Source of the DNA: Methanoculleus marisnigri
GTDB lineage: Archaea > Halobacteriota > Methanomicrobia > Methanomicrobiales > Methanoculleaceae
Reading direction: 5' to 3'
Assembly: GCA_002503885.1 (NCBI GenBank)
Contig: DASQ01000003.1
Location: 1-15,050, forward strand
DNA: 15,050 bases
Below, in pieces: positions 1 to 5,889 of this stretch. How positions within the stretch are numbered: the stretch's first letter is position 1; the number at the start of each line of letters is the position of its first letter. Below the pieces are notes generated by a model. The model had not been told where the DNA came from. It made no database searches and was given only the letters and a program-made list of their open reading frames with translations. Made by a program: the position numbers and the translations under genes.

Positions 1-396
1 CCCTTCCACAAGTTCCGGCAGAAGCTGAAGAGCAAGTGCGAGGGGTATGGTATCCGGTTCGATGACTCGCACTCCGAGGCATACACCTCGCAGGTGGACG
101 CTCTCGCGCTCGACCCGATCCGAAAACCGCCCTATGGGAGGAAGCGGCGGATCAAGCGAGGACTGTACCGGAGTGCTCTGGGCACCCTGATCAACGCCGA
201 TGTCAACGGCGCTCTGAACCATTTACGAAAGGTAGCCGGTGATTCCGTGGTTCCACGGATAATCGGTAGGGGCCGCGTCAACCGGCCCGTGCGAATAAGG
301 ACGTCTTTTGAACCGTCAACCTTCGCACCGATTAAATTGCAGCCCTGTGCCCCACAAGGGCCCCCGCTGCAAGCCCCCGGTTTTAACCGGGGGTAG
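1..396 (+). CDS. tnpB: RNA-guided transposon nuclease TnpB, C-terminal part (5' end outside window)
   Basis: Frame 1 is open from the first base to the TAG at 394-396 (131 residues), so only the C-terminal part is present. It has the usual end of archaeal IS200/IS605-family TnpB: the SEAYTSQVDAL segment, a basic stretch (GRKRRIKRGLYR), then INADVNGALNHLRK, whose Asp is the third RuvC-type acidic residue. The region that carries zinc-binding cysteines in many TnpB proteins shows QVDAL here and no cysteine pair, as in other archaeal members with the EAYTS motif. The last codons (GFNRG) are written by the right-end hairpin of the element. TnpB is known as an RNA-guided DNA nuclease acting with a right-end RNA. 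Whether the upstream part and a tnpA partner are intact cannot be seen. Confidence 0.88.
   Translation, partial: PFHKFRQKLKSKCEGYGIRFDDSHSEAYTSQVDALALDPIRKPPYGRKRRIKRGLYRSALGTLINADVNGALNHLRKVAGDSVVPRIIGRGRVNRPVRIRTSFEPSTFAPIKLQPCAPQGPPLQAPGFNRG
374..393 (+). repeat. Perfect inverted repeat at the right end of the IS200/IS605 element
   Basis: The 20-bp palindrome CCCCCGGTTTTAACCGGGGG has two 9-bp arms around a TT loop. It lies directly before the TAG stop of tnpB and is followed by TAGTTGAC. Subterminal hairpins near the tnpB stop are the recognition structures of the Y1 transposase in this family, and TTGAC-like bases after the hairpin fit a right-end cleavage site. The RNA-guide scaffold (omega/reRNA) of TnpB normally covers the same stretch. 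The exact cleavage point is inferred. Confidence 0.75.
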
Positions 397-408
397 TTGA
401 CACGCGGT

Positions 409-1185
409 TCACCTCAGGTATTCGATGACTTTGTTGTGCAGGACGCTGTTCGTGGCAACGAGGCTCCGCCCGGCGAAGACTTCGTCGGGGAAGACGAGGG
501 CGTTCCCCTCGAGATCGGAGACCGTCCCGCCTGCCTCCTCGCAGACCAGCATCCCCGCCGCCGCGTCCGTGACGCGGAGCGTCCCCCGCACGTCGATAAA
601 CCCGTCGATACGGCCGCACCCGACGTAGCAGAGCTCGATCGCCGATGCACCGAGGAGACGCCACCGCCGGATCTTCCTGCCAATCTCCTGTACGCGGCCC
701 GGGTCGAACTTCCGGCCGTAGACGCTCATGGCGCTCTCTTCAAGGAGCGAGACCCCCGAGACATGGATGGGATGCCTATCAAGGTAGGCGCCCCGCCCCC
801 GGATGGCATGGAACGTCTCGCCTGTGGCGAGGTTCCGGACGTATCCTGCCTGCACGACCCCCTCTTCGGCATACGCGATGGAGAGGGCATAAAAGGGGAT
901 CCCGACCACGGCGTTGTAGGTGCCGTCGACCGGATCGAGGAAGATGGTGCCCGTCTCTCCACCCATATCGGCGCACCCGAGCTCCTCGCTGATCAGGCGC
1001 CGGCAGAACGTATGGCGCGCGAAGTACTCCACGACGATATCTTCTGCGACCTGGTCTATCTTCTTGGTGGGCGTGCCGTCCGCGCCCATCTTAACGTACT
1101 CCCCTGCTTCCGGCGTTCCGACCATGCCGGCTACGGCATCGGAAACAGCCCCCGCCACGTCGTCACATGCCTGGATGAACTCCAT
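409..1185 (-). CDS. Inositol monophosphatase / fructose-1,6-bisphosphatase family sugar phosphatase
   Basis: A 258-residue cytosolic Mg-dependent phosphatase of the IMPase superfamily. The metal and substrate motifs are complete: an ADGTPTKKID loop (residues 35-44), SEELG with Glu67/Glu68, the signature LDPVDGTYN with Asp84 and Asp87, and the second signature TDAAAG with Asp207, followed by EEAGG. Archaeal members often hydrolyse both inositol-1-phosphate and fructose-1,6-bisphosphate, serving inositol lipid or solute synthesis or gluconeogenesis; the true substrate cannot be read from sequence. ATG at 1185 is preferred: GAGGAG (plus positions 1191-1196) lies 5 nt upstream, while the in-frame TTG one codon earlier would be too close. 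It reads away from aIF5A and ends 12 bp from the tnpB stop on the other strand. Confidence 0.9.
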   Translation of the reverse strand: MEFIQACDDVAGAVSDAVAGMVGTPEAGEYVKMGADGTPTKKIDQVAEDIVVEYFARHTFCRRLISEELGCADMGGETGTIFLDPVDGTYNAVVGIPFYALSIAYAEEGVVQAGYVRNLATGETFHAIRGRGAYLDRHPIHVSGVSLLEESAMSVYGRKFDPGRVQEIGRKIRRWRLLGASAIELCYVGCGRIDGFIDVRGTLRVTDAAAGMLVCEEAGGTVSDLEGNALVFPDEVFAGRSLVATNSVLHNKVIEYLR

Positions 1186-1218
1186 CAATTCTCCTCGTTC
1201 TTTCCCTCATTCTACGGT

Positions 1219-1250
1219 GTATTTATGTACTGTAATCCAGATACATTAAT
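1219..1250. promoter_or_regulatory. Divergent archaeal promoter region between phosphatase and aIF5A genes
   Basis: The 89-bp gap holds an A+T-rich core. Read on the minus strand, ATAAATAC (plus 1219-1226) would place the phosphatase transcript start near 1196, giving about a 10-nt leader carrying GAGGAG. On the plus strand TTTATGTA (1222-1229) or ATACATTAAT (1241-1250) could serve aIF5A with a short leader or none. The two TATA elements overlap, so the genes may share or compete for TBP. Starts are predicted from spacing only. Confidence 0.45.
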
Positions 1251-1274
1251 CACGCGTTTATCGAGTGAGACAAT

Positions 1275-1652
1275 ATGAAGGAACAGACAGAAGTTGGGAA
1301 GCTGAAGGAAGGACGCTACGTCGTCGTTGATGATGAGCCTTGCAAAATTGTCTCCATCGCTACCTCCAAGCCCGGGAAGCACGGGGCGGCAAAGTCCCGC
1401 GTAGACTGTATCGGCATCTTCGACGGCGTCAAGCGCTCGATCGTTCAGCCGGTCTCGGCAAAGACCTATGTCCCTATCGTGGAGCGGAAGATGGCGCAGG
1501 TCATCTCGATAGCCGGCACAGCCGTCCAGTTCATGGACGTCAAGGACTTTGACATGTTCGAGCTCACCGTGACCGAAGATCAGGCCAGCGGTCTCGAACC
1601 GGGCAAGGAGATCCAGTACATATCATCCATGGGCAAGAAGAAGCTTGAGTGA
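1275..1652 (+). CDS. eif5A: Translation initiation factor aIF5A (hypusine-containing)
   Basis: A 125-residue protein of normal length for archaeal IF-5A, with an SH3-like N-terminal domain (about residues 5-65) and an OB-fold C-terminal domain (about 66-125). The loop TSKPGKHG contains the lysine (Lys35) that deoxyhypusine synthase modifies in this family; Pro replaces the more common Thr in KTGK. aIF5A binds the ribosome and relieves stalling, notably at proline-rich stretches. GAGTGAGA at 1263-1270 is a plausible but imperfect ribosome binding site before the ATG. The agmatinase gene follows without a promoter gap, and it supplies the polyamine branch that leads to hypusine. Deoxyhypusine synthase is not in the window. 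Confidence 0.97.
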   Translation: MKEQTEVGKLKEGRYVVVDDEPCKIVSIATSKPGKHGAAKSRVDCIGIFDGVKRSIVQPVSAKTYVPIVERKMAQVISIAGTAVQFMDVKDFDMFELTVTEDQASGLEPGKEIQYISSMGKKKLE

Positions 1653-1677
1653 CCTGTTCTGGCTCACAAAGACGGGC

Positions 1678-2535
1678 ATGCACGAGCTCGCCCATCTCCA
1701 TTTTGCGGATGCTGACGCTTCATACGAGAGTGCCCGCTACGCCGTCTTCGGCGTACCCTACGACGGCACGACGTCGTTTAAACCGGGGACGCGGTTTGGC
1801 CCCCGGGCAATCCGGGAAGTCTCGCTCAACTTCGAGTCCTACGAGCCTTCGACCGGGATCGATCTCTCTTTAATCCCGTTCACGGATCTCGGGGATCTTG
1901 CGGTCTCCCGGCTGCCGGAGGAGGTTGTCAGGCAGGTGGCAGATGTCGCCGGCGATATCGTCCGGGACGGAAAGGTGCCGGTGATGCTCGGCGGCGAGCA
2001 TACCGCCACGGTCGGGATGGTGGAGGCCGTAGAGCCGGAGGTCTATGTCGTCTGCGACGCGCACCTGGACCTGCGGGAAGAATTCGACGGGACGCCCTAC
2101 AGCCACGGGTGCGTCACGCGGCGCGTCCTCGATATGGTTGAAGACGTCGTCATCATAGGCGCCCGGAGCGGTGATTCCGAGCAGTTCGAGGTTGCGGCGG
2201 AGAGGACACAGCTGTATTCCGCCGATACGGTGCGGGAGCTGGGCATCGGCGCCGTCCTCCGGGAGGTCCGGGAACAAATCGGTGGGAAGAAGGTCTACCT
2301 CTCGATCGATGCCGACGCGATCGACTGCTGCCTCACGCCCGGCCTCGGGACGCCCGAGCCGTTCGGGATGACGCCGCTCGATATCCGGGAGGTCGTCCGG
2401 ACCCTCGCGCCGCACGCCGCCGGCTTCGATTACGTCGAGGTCGCTCCGTTCGATTCCGGACAGACCGCGGCGGTGGCGGCGCAGATCGTGCGGGAGTTCA
2501 TCGCACGGCATTGGGTTGCCGGGCAGTCACTATAA
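1678..2535 (+). CDS. speB: Agmatinase (agmatine ureohydrolase)
   Basis: A 285-residue member of the arginase/agmatinase family, expected to hydrolyse agmatine to putrescine and urea in the cytosol. The binuclear manganese ligands are all visible: GGEH (His108), DAHLD (Asp127, His129, Asp131) and SIDAD (Asp211, Asp213). The GTPEPFG segment and FGVPYDG near the N-terminus are typical. I chose ATG 1678, which starts MHELAHLHFADAD and matches the family's usual N-terminus. A longer reading from TTG 1645, overlapping the aIF5A stop and adding 11 residues, is possible; neither has a strong ribosome binding site. The closeness to aIF5A suggests cotranscription. Substrate (agmatine rather than another guanidino compound) is inferred from family similarity and the polyamine-hypusine context. 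Confidence 0.92.
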   Translation: MHELAHLHFADADASYESARYAVFGVPYDGTTSFKPGTRFGPRAIREVSLNFESYEPSTGIDLSLIPFTDLGDLAVSRLPEEVVRQVADVAGDIVRDGKVPVMLGGEHTATVGMVEAVEPEVYVVCDAHLDLREEFDGTPYSHGCVTRRVLDMVEDVVIIGARSGDSEQFEVAAERTQLYSADTVRELGIGAVLREVREQIGGKKVYLSIDADAIDCCLTPGLGTPEPFGMTPLDIREVVRTLAPHAAGFDYVEVAPFDSGQTAAVAAQIVREFIARHWVAGQSL

Positions 2536-2575
2536 GGTACCTCGGTTCCACGTGCTCATCCGCACCGGCGACCGG

Positions 2576-3235
2576 TCAACTCACGTATCCCTCAGGCACC
2601 TGGATCTTTACGTGGTAAGAGTCGATGCGCCGGGTGTTGATGACGAAGTAGTAATCGTGGTAACCCTCGTAGAAGGTGGTCACCCACTGTTCTTTTTTGA
2701 GGTCGGGTTTCTCCTTCATCGCCAGGAAGTCGGGGAAGTTGAGGGTGACGATCCGGACGAACCGGTTCGGGTCTTCGGCGTCCATGACCTGGCAGTTGAA
2801 GAACGGGATCTCATCGTTCGTGGTCGTGGTGTCCGAGTAGTCGAGCCGCCACATGGGGAACGGGACCCGGACGATCCCGGTGGTCCCCGACCATTGCCCG
2901 TCGATCGTCGCGTAGGTCACCCACCGGGTGGTGCCGGGTGCGGTCCTGGCTGGCGGGGCGGTCAGGTTCAGGCGAGTCTCTTCAGACGGGATCTGGTAGG
3001 TCGCGGGATCGACGAACCCGATCGGCTGCGGCTTCCCGTCCCAGGTGGGCACCGGGGTGGGCGTCGGCACCGTGGTTTGGGGGGGCATCGTGGGCGTCCA
3101 GATCGGGGTGACCGTCGGTTCCGGCTCCCATAGCCCCGGCAGCTCGCCGGTCGCCGCCGGCTTGAGGACCAGGGCCATCACGAGGACGATCCCGATAGCC
3201 AGAATGACGTAGATAAAATCCTGTTTCTTTGCCAT
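2576..3235 (-). CDS. Membrane-anchored extracytoplasmic protein, uncharacterised
   Basis: A 219-residue protein that I cannot assign to a named family. It begins MAKKQDF, followed by a single hydrophobic helix (about residues 8-28, YVILAIGIVLVMALVL), then a Pro/Thr-rich linker (about 38-62, with PTPTPVPTW) and a soluble C-terminal domain of about 150 residues rich in aromatic residues and beta-prone stretches (RWVTYATIDGQWSG, FYEGYHDYYFVI). The layout is that of a surface protein tethered by its N-terminus, the linker possibly O-glycosylated. The start at 3235 is chosen because GGAAGAGGG stands just upstream and the membrane segment follows; the frame stays open for 41 further codons without family-like sequence. 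It converges on speB (40 bp between stops) and diverges from the archaellin genes. Confidence 0.75.
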   Translation of the reverse strand: MAKKQDFIYVILAIGIVLVMALVLKPAATGELPGLWEPEPTVTPIWTPTMPPQTTVPTPTPVPTWDGKPQPIGFVDPATYQIPSEETRLNLTAPPARTAPGTTRWVTYATIDGQWSGTTGIVRVPFPMWRLDYSDTTTTNDEIPFFNCQVMDAEDPNRFVRIVTLNFPDFLAMKEKPDLKKEQWVTTFYEGYHDYYFVINTRRIDSYHVKIQVPEGYVS

Positions 3236-3284
3236 ACCCTCTTCCTTACCGTTGGGACCTGTCTGCGCGGCGCTCCCGGGCCCT

Positions 3285-3301
3285 CCCCCTCCGGCAGGGG
3301 G
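3285..3301 (-). repeat. Small G+C-rich hairpin upstream of the membrane-anchored protein gene
   Basis: CCCCCT and AGGGGG form a 6-bp stem around a 5-nt loop, about 50 bp upstream of the start at 3235. If the transcript begins near the A+T-rich stretch at 3302-3313 or further up (3330-3340), the hairpin would sit in the leader or at the transcript start. No function can be assigned. Confidence 0.3.
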
Positions 3302-3493
3302 GATACAAATTTTTTCGCGCGGGGAAACGTTATTTCCTAAATCGACGGCTGACCGCACGGATTTTCAGGTACAGGTATCGTTGCACCTCCGGCTACAAAT
3401 ACTTGCCTGAGCCCGATGGCGGCAGATAAACGGAGGCCGAAACGCAGCCCTTATCAAAACAGGCAATTTTCAAATCCCTCTTCCATTGAATAT

Positions 3494-3503
3494 CTTTATA
3501 TAT
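3494..3503 (+). promoter_or_regulatory. Archaellin operon promoter (TATA box)
   Basis: CTTTATATAT at 3494-3503 is a near-ideal archaeal TATA box in an A+T-rich stretch and predicts a start near 3525, giving about a 60-nt leader before flaB1. A second TATA-like motif, GGTATATAC, lies at 3511-3519. The rest of the 350-bp gap (3236-3585) holds the divergent upstream region of the minus-strand gene and no convincing coding sequence. Confidence 0.65.
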
Positions 3504-3585
3504 TGGTTTAGGTATATACTCCAAAGAACCGTAATAGTCTGAATGAGGCGCTCGTTCGGGCTCCGGTAACAGGAGGAAACGTTTC

Positions 3586-4176
3586 ATGAGTAAATTCGTG
3601 AGAAACGAAGATGCATTTACCGGCCTCGAGGCGGCGATCGTGTTGATCGCGTTCGTCGTCGTCGCGGCTGTGTTCTCGTACGTGGTGCTCGGCGCCGGGT
3701 TCTTCACAACACAGAAGAGCCAGGAGGTCGTGCACACGAGCGTTGCGCAGACCAGTTCCAGCATGGAAGTGGTCGGGGACGTGATAGGAGTCGGGAGCAG
3801 TAATGTTCTTACATCCACCATGATCACCTTCGGCCTCTCCGCAGGAGGAGGCGACGTCGATTTTGAGAAACTTGTCATAACCTATGCAAACAAGACGGGG
3901 GTCACGACGCTCACAAAGGGCAGTCCATTCTATGTAAACGATGGAACTGCGGGTGAGGGGGAGTGGCAGATCGTGAAGATAATGAACAACGCAACCGATG
4001 ATACAGGCTACCTCCTTCAGGCCCGTGAGCAGTTCACCATCTCCGCCGATATACCAGATGGCGGTATCGGCCCGAACGAGGAGTTCACCATTGAGGTGAA
4101 ACCTGTCGTCGGATCGTCCCTGGCCATCGTTAGGACAGTCCCGGCGCAGATCGACGCCATCAACAGGTTATTCTGA
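3586..4176 (+). CDS. flaB1: Archaellin (archaeal flagellin) 1
   Basis: A 196-residue major filament subunit precursor. It has a class III (type IV pilin-like) signal: NEDAFTG, then LEAAIVLIAFVVVAAVF. By family rules the preflagellin peptidase (FlaK/PibD) would cut after Gly13, leaving Leu as the first mature residue and Glu at +2. The hydrophobic N-terminal helix (residues 14-38) forms the filament core; the variable beta-rich domain follows. Possible N-glycosylation sites include NKT in YANKTG and NAT in NNATDD. AGGAGG at 3571-3576 is a strong ribosome binding site, 9 nt before ATG. It is first of three tandem archaellin genes, with a 13-bp gap to the next. Its first 50 codons are almost the same DNA as those of flaB2 and flaB3. 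The peptidase gene is not in the window. Confidence 0.96.
   Translation: MSKFVRNEDAFTGLEAAIVLIAFVVVAAVFSYVVLGAGFFTTQKSQEVVHTSVAQTSSSMEVVGDVIGVGSSNVLTSTMITFGLSAGGGDVDFEKLVITYANKTGVTTLTKGSPFYVNDGTAGEGEWQIVKIMNNATDDTGYLLQAREQFTISADIPDGGIGPNEEFTIEVKPVVGSSLAIVRTVPAQIDAINRLF
3634..3707 (+). repeat. Archaellin 5' repeat, copy 1 (74 bp identical to copy 2)
   Basis: These 74 bp are identical, base for base, to 4235-4308 in flaB2, including third codon positions, and they encode the hydrophobic core helix. The identity stops abruptly at both ends (G/A at the left, A/C at the right). Confidence 0.9.
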
Positions 4177-4189
4177 GGAGGAGAGAAGG

Positions 4190-4759
4190 ATGTTTACCAT
4201 AAAATCTGATGATGCATTCACCGGTCTTGAAGCAGCGATCGTGTTGATCGCGTTCGTCGTCGTCGCGGCTGTGTTCTCGTACGTGGTGCTCGGCGCCGGG
4301 TTCTTCACCACCCAGAAGAGCCAGGAGGTTGTGCACACGGGTGTCGCGCAGACCAGCTCTTCGCTCGAGGTTGTCGGGAATGTCTACGGAGCGAAGAATG
4401 CAACTGTTATCGACTTGTTCAGGTTCGATGTCGGTCTCACGGCAGGCGGCTCGCCTGTTGATATGACAAAAACAGTGCTGACGTATTCGAATGCCACGGA
4501 GCTGGAGTACCTCTCAATAAATGGAAGCGCTGAGACTGGGGCTCTGACCTTTGGAACCTGGAACATTACGAGCAAGAACGGTGCCGACACCGATGATCTC
4601 CTTGAAGCTGGAGAGATCTTCACGGTCATGGTGCAGCTGACCTCCGGGTTCCCGGTCAACGATAAGGTCAGGCTCGAGATCAAGCCCCCGGTTGGTGCCG
4701 TGCTCGGACTGCAGCGGACTGCGCCACCGCAGCTTGACGCCTGGAATGTGCTTAACTGA
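4190..4759 (+). CDS. flaB2: Archaellin (archaeal flagellin) 2
   Basis: A 189-residue archaellin precursor with the same class III signal as flaB1: KSDDAFTG, then LEAAIVLIAFVVVAAVF, with predicted cleavage after Gly. After about residue 50 it diverges strongly from its neighbours. It is the richest in Asn-X-Ser/Thr sequons in the set: NAT twice, NGS and NIT, so its surface domain may be the most heavily glycosylated. The C-terminal strand (RLEIKPPVGAVLGLQRT) matches the family pattern of the other two. GGAGGAGAG just upstream of ATG 4190 is a good ribosome binding site. It is spaced 13 bp from flaB1 and 15 bp from flaB3, so it belongs to the same transcript. Confidence 0.96.
   Translation: MFTIKSDDAFTGLEAAIVLIAFVVVAAVFSYVVLGAGFFTTQKSQEVVHTGVAQTSSSLEVVGNVYGAKNATVIDLFRFDVGLTAGGSPVDMTKTVLTYSNATELEYLSINGSAETGALTFGTWNITSKNGADTDDLLEAGEIFTVMVQLTSGFPVNDKVRLEIKPPVGAVLGLQRTAPPQLDAWNVLN
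4235..4308 (+). repeat. Archaellin 5' repeat, copy 2
   Basis: It is identical to 3634-3707 over all 74 bp. Flanking and overlapping segments of this gene (4208-4242 and 4274-4326) are instead identical to flaB3 (4793-4827 and 4859-4911), so this copy looks like a mosaic of its two neighbours. Confidence 0.9.
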
Positions 4760-4774
4760 GGGAGGGAAGAAAGC

Positions 4775-5368
4775 ATGAAATTTATTCAGAAAGATGATGC
4801 ATTCACCGGTCTTGAAGCAGCGATCGTCCTGATCGCGTTCGTCGTCGTGGCCGCGGTCTTCTCGTACGTGGTGCTCGGCGCCGGGTTCTTCACCACCCAG
4901 AAGAGCCAGGAAGTTGTCCACACGAGCGTCAGTCAGTCAAGTTCCAGCGTCGAGATCATCGGAGATGTGTATGGGAAGAACACTACTGGTGGAGCAGATC
5001 CTCTTGCGATCGACATCCTTGAATTCTCACTCGGCCTGACCGCCGGCGGCAGTGTCGTCGACATGAACTCAACTGTAATGACGTACACAACCCAGGACGC
5101 GTATACGATCCTGACGCGGGATACCGTAAACTCCCCTGGAGGGTCCCCAGGAGCGGTGAGTCAGTGGACCATCTCCGATGTGAGGAATGAAGTCACAGCG
5201 GGCTCCGTTCTCGAGAGGGGTGAGCAGTTCGTCATGCAGGTCAAGCTCCCGAGCAATCTTGCGAAGGACAAGCAATTCACCCTTGAGGTGAAGCCTGCGG
5301 TGGGCGCGACCCTCTCAATCACGAGGACAGCACCTCCCCAGATCGATGAAATCAACGTGCTGTACTGA
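4775..5368 (+). CDS. flaB3: Archaellin (archaeal flagellin) 3
   Basis: A 197-residue archaellin precursor, beginning MKFIQKDDAFTG and continuing LEAAIVLIAFVVVAAVF; cleavage after Gly is expected as in its paralogues. The variable domain is distinct and has sequons NTT and NST. The C-terminal segment FTLEVKPAVGATLSITRT is close to the matching part of flaB1. GAGGGAGGGAAG lies upstream of the ATG. This is the last gene of the archaellin transcript: a run of seven T follows 17 bp after the stop. Which of the three is the major subunit and which a minor or hook-like one cannot be told from sequence. Confidence 0.96.
   Translation: MKFIQKDDAFTGLEAAIVLIAFVVVAAVFSYVVLGAGFFTTQKSQEVVHTSVSQSSSSVEIIGDVYGKNTTGGADPLAIDILEFSLGLTAGGSVVDMNSTVMTYTTQDAYTILTRDTVNSPGGSPGAVSQWTISDVRNEVTAGSVLERGEQFVMQVKLPSNLAKDKQFTLEVKPAVGATLSITRTAPPQIDEINVLY
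4820..4893 (+). repeat. Archaellin 5' repeat, copy 3 (diverged)
   Basis: It is the segment of flaB3 that aligns with 3634-3707 and 4235-4308. The protein is the same but several third positions differ (for example CTG for TTG, GTGGCC for GTCGCG). The outer parts of the aligned region match flaB2 exactly. Confidence 0.85.
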
Positions 5369-5384
5369 TCGGCACGCTCAACCC

Positions 5385-5391
5385 TTTTTTT
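5385..5391 (+). terminator. T-run terminator of the archaellin operon
   Basis: Seven consecutive T residues begin 17 bp after the flaB3 stop. Archaeal polymerase terminates at such non-template T-runs without needing a hairpin. The following genes have their own promoter, which fits termination here, partial or complete. Confidence 0.6.
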
Positions 5392-5401
5392 GACTGGCCA
5401 C

Positions 5402-5578
5402 TCAAAGATACAGTGGCAATTCCAGCACGCCGTGATCGCTCCGGCGAACCGTCCCGTCCTCCAGTCGGCCCCTGCGGTGTGCAATCACCACCCATCTGGC
5501 CAGCCATGCACCCCCGGTCGTCAGGCCCGGCCGCACGCGTGCTCCGAGCATACCGGCGCCGACAGGGTCGGGCACCAT
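5402..5578 (-). CDS. Possible 58-residue small protein or decayed gene fragment
   Basis: Between flaB3 and the next operon the minus strand carries an open frame of 58 codons from ATG 5578 to TGA 5402. It starts MVPDPVGAGMLG and ends HGVLELPLYL, with a hydrophobic patch around WLARWVVIAH and many Arg residues. I do not recognise it. In G+C-rich DNA an open frame of this size can occur by chance, and no clear ribosome binding site is seen. It could be a remnant of a larger gene or a dispersed repeat. Confidence 0.2.
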   Translation of the reverse strand: MVPDPVGAGMLGARVRPGLTTGGAWLARWVVIAHRRGRLEDGTVRRSDHGVLELPLYL

Positions 5579-5648
5579 TTCTGCCAGATGCCTCTCGTTT
5601 CAGTACGAGATAACATTCTTTAAGCGATGCCTTTCTCTCTACGCTCAT

Positions 5649-5712
5649 GGGTTGTCCCTTGCCGTCCCCCAACCGTGGGGTGAAATGGTCTCTTCTCCCC
5701 AGCAGGCAACCC
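5649..5712 (+). ncRNA. Possible structured RNA segment
   Basis: GGGTTG at 5649-5654 can pair with CAACCC at 5707-5712, enclosing a second hairpin CCCCA-ACCG-TGGGG at 5667-5680. A TATA-like TTTAAG at 5619-5624 lies about 27 bp before 5649, the usual distance to an archaeal transcript start. This is suggestive only; no known RNA family is recognised. Confidence 0.15.
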
Positions 5713-5855
5713 GACTACCCCTGTCAACTAAATCGCGGCCGTTCTCACTGTCTGGCTGTCATCCTCAATTCAGGCGACCTTCGACCCCAACCGCTCCATA
5801 ACAACCTCCAGAACTCACCAAACCCACAGGAAAACTAATATCATCATGGCAAAAA

Positions 5856-5863
5856 TTTATTAA
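5856..5863 (+). promoter_or_regulatory. Promoter of the archaellum motor operon
   Basis: TTTATTAA at 5856-5863, preceded by a run of A, is a good archaeal TATA box in an A+T-rich stretch. Its centre is about 30 bp before ATG 5890, and no ribosome binding site is present in between, so the mRNA is probably leaderless or nearly so. Confidence 0.6.
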
Positions 5864-5889
5864 CTATGATAATAATATAATTCCTTATC

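Larger units (their letters stand above)
5369..5889. other. Long gap between archaellin genes and the motor operon
   Basis: About 520 bp lacks a confident gene. It holds the flaB3 terminator, the doubtful minus-strand frame at 5402-5578, a segment with possible RNA structure (5649-5712), a low-complexity A/C-rich stretch (5760-5840) and the promoter of the next operon. A short plus-strand frame at 5647-5838 has no protein-like composition and is not called. Confidence 0.6.

Noticed and set aside
397..1278. Long plus-strand open frame of 293 codons opposite the phosphatase gene
   Set aside because: It mirrors the minus-strand phosphatase, which has full catalytic motifs and a good ribosome binding site; the plus-strand product resembles no family and overlaps the aIF5A start.
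2516..3133. Plus-strand open frame of 205 codons after agmatinase
   Set aside because: It is antisense to the membrane-anchored protein gene, which has a sensible signal/anchor and stalk; the plus product is Gly/Arg-rich low-quality sequence.
3634..4893. Three regularly spaced direct repeats, considered as a repeat array
   Set aside because: They are the shared 5' coding parts of three archaellin genes about 600 bp apart, not a CRISPR or satellite array.
5713..5745. CTACCCCTGTCAAC-like bases, considered as a second transposon end
   Set aside because: Only GTCAACTA and CTACCCC pieces resemble the tnpB right end, in a different order and without the 9-bp hairpin; too short to support an element.
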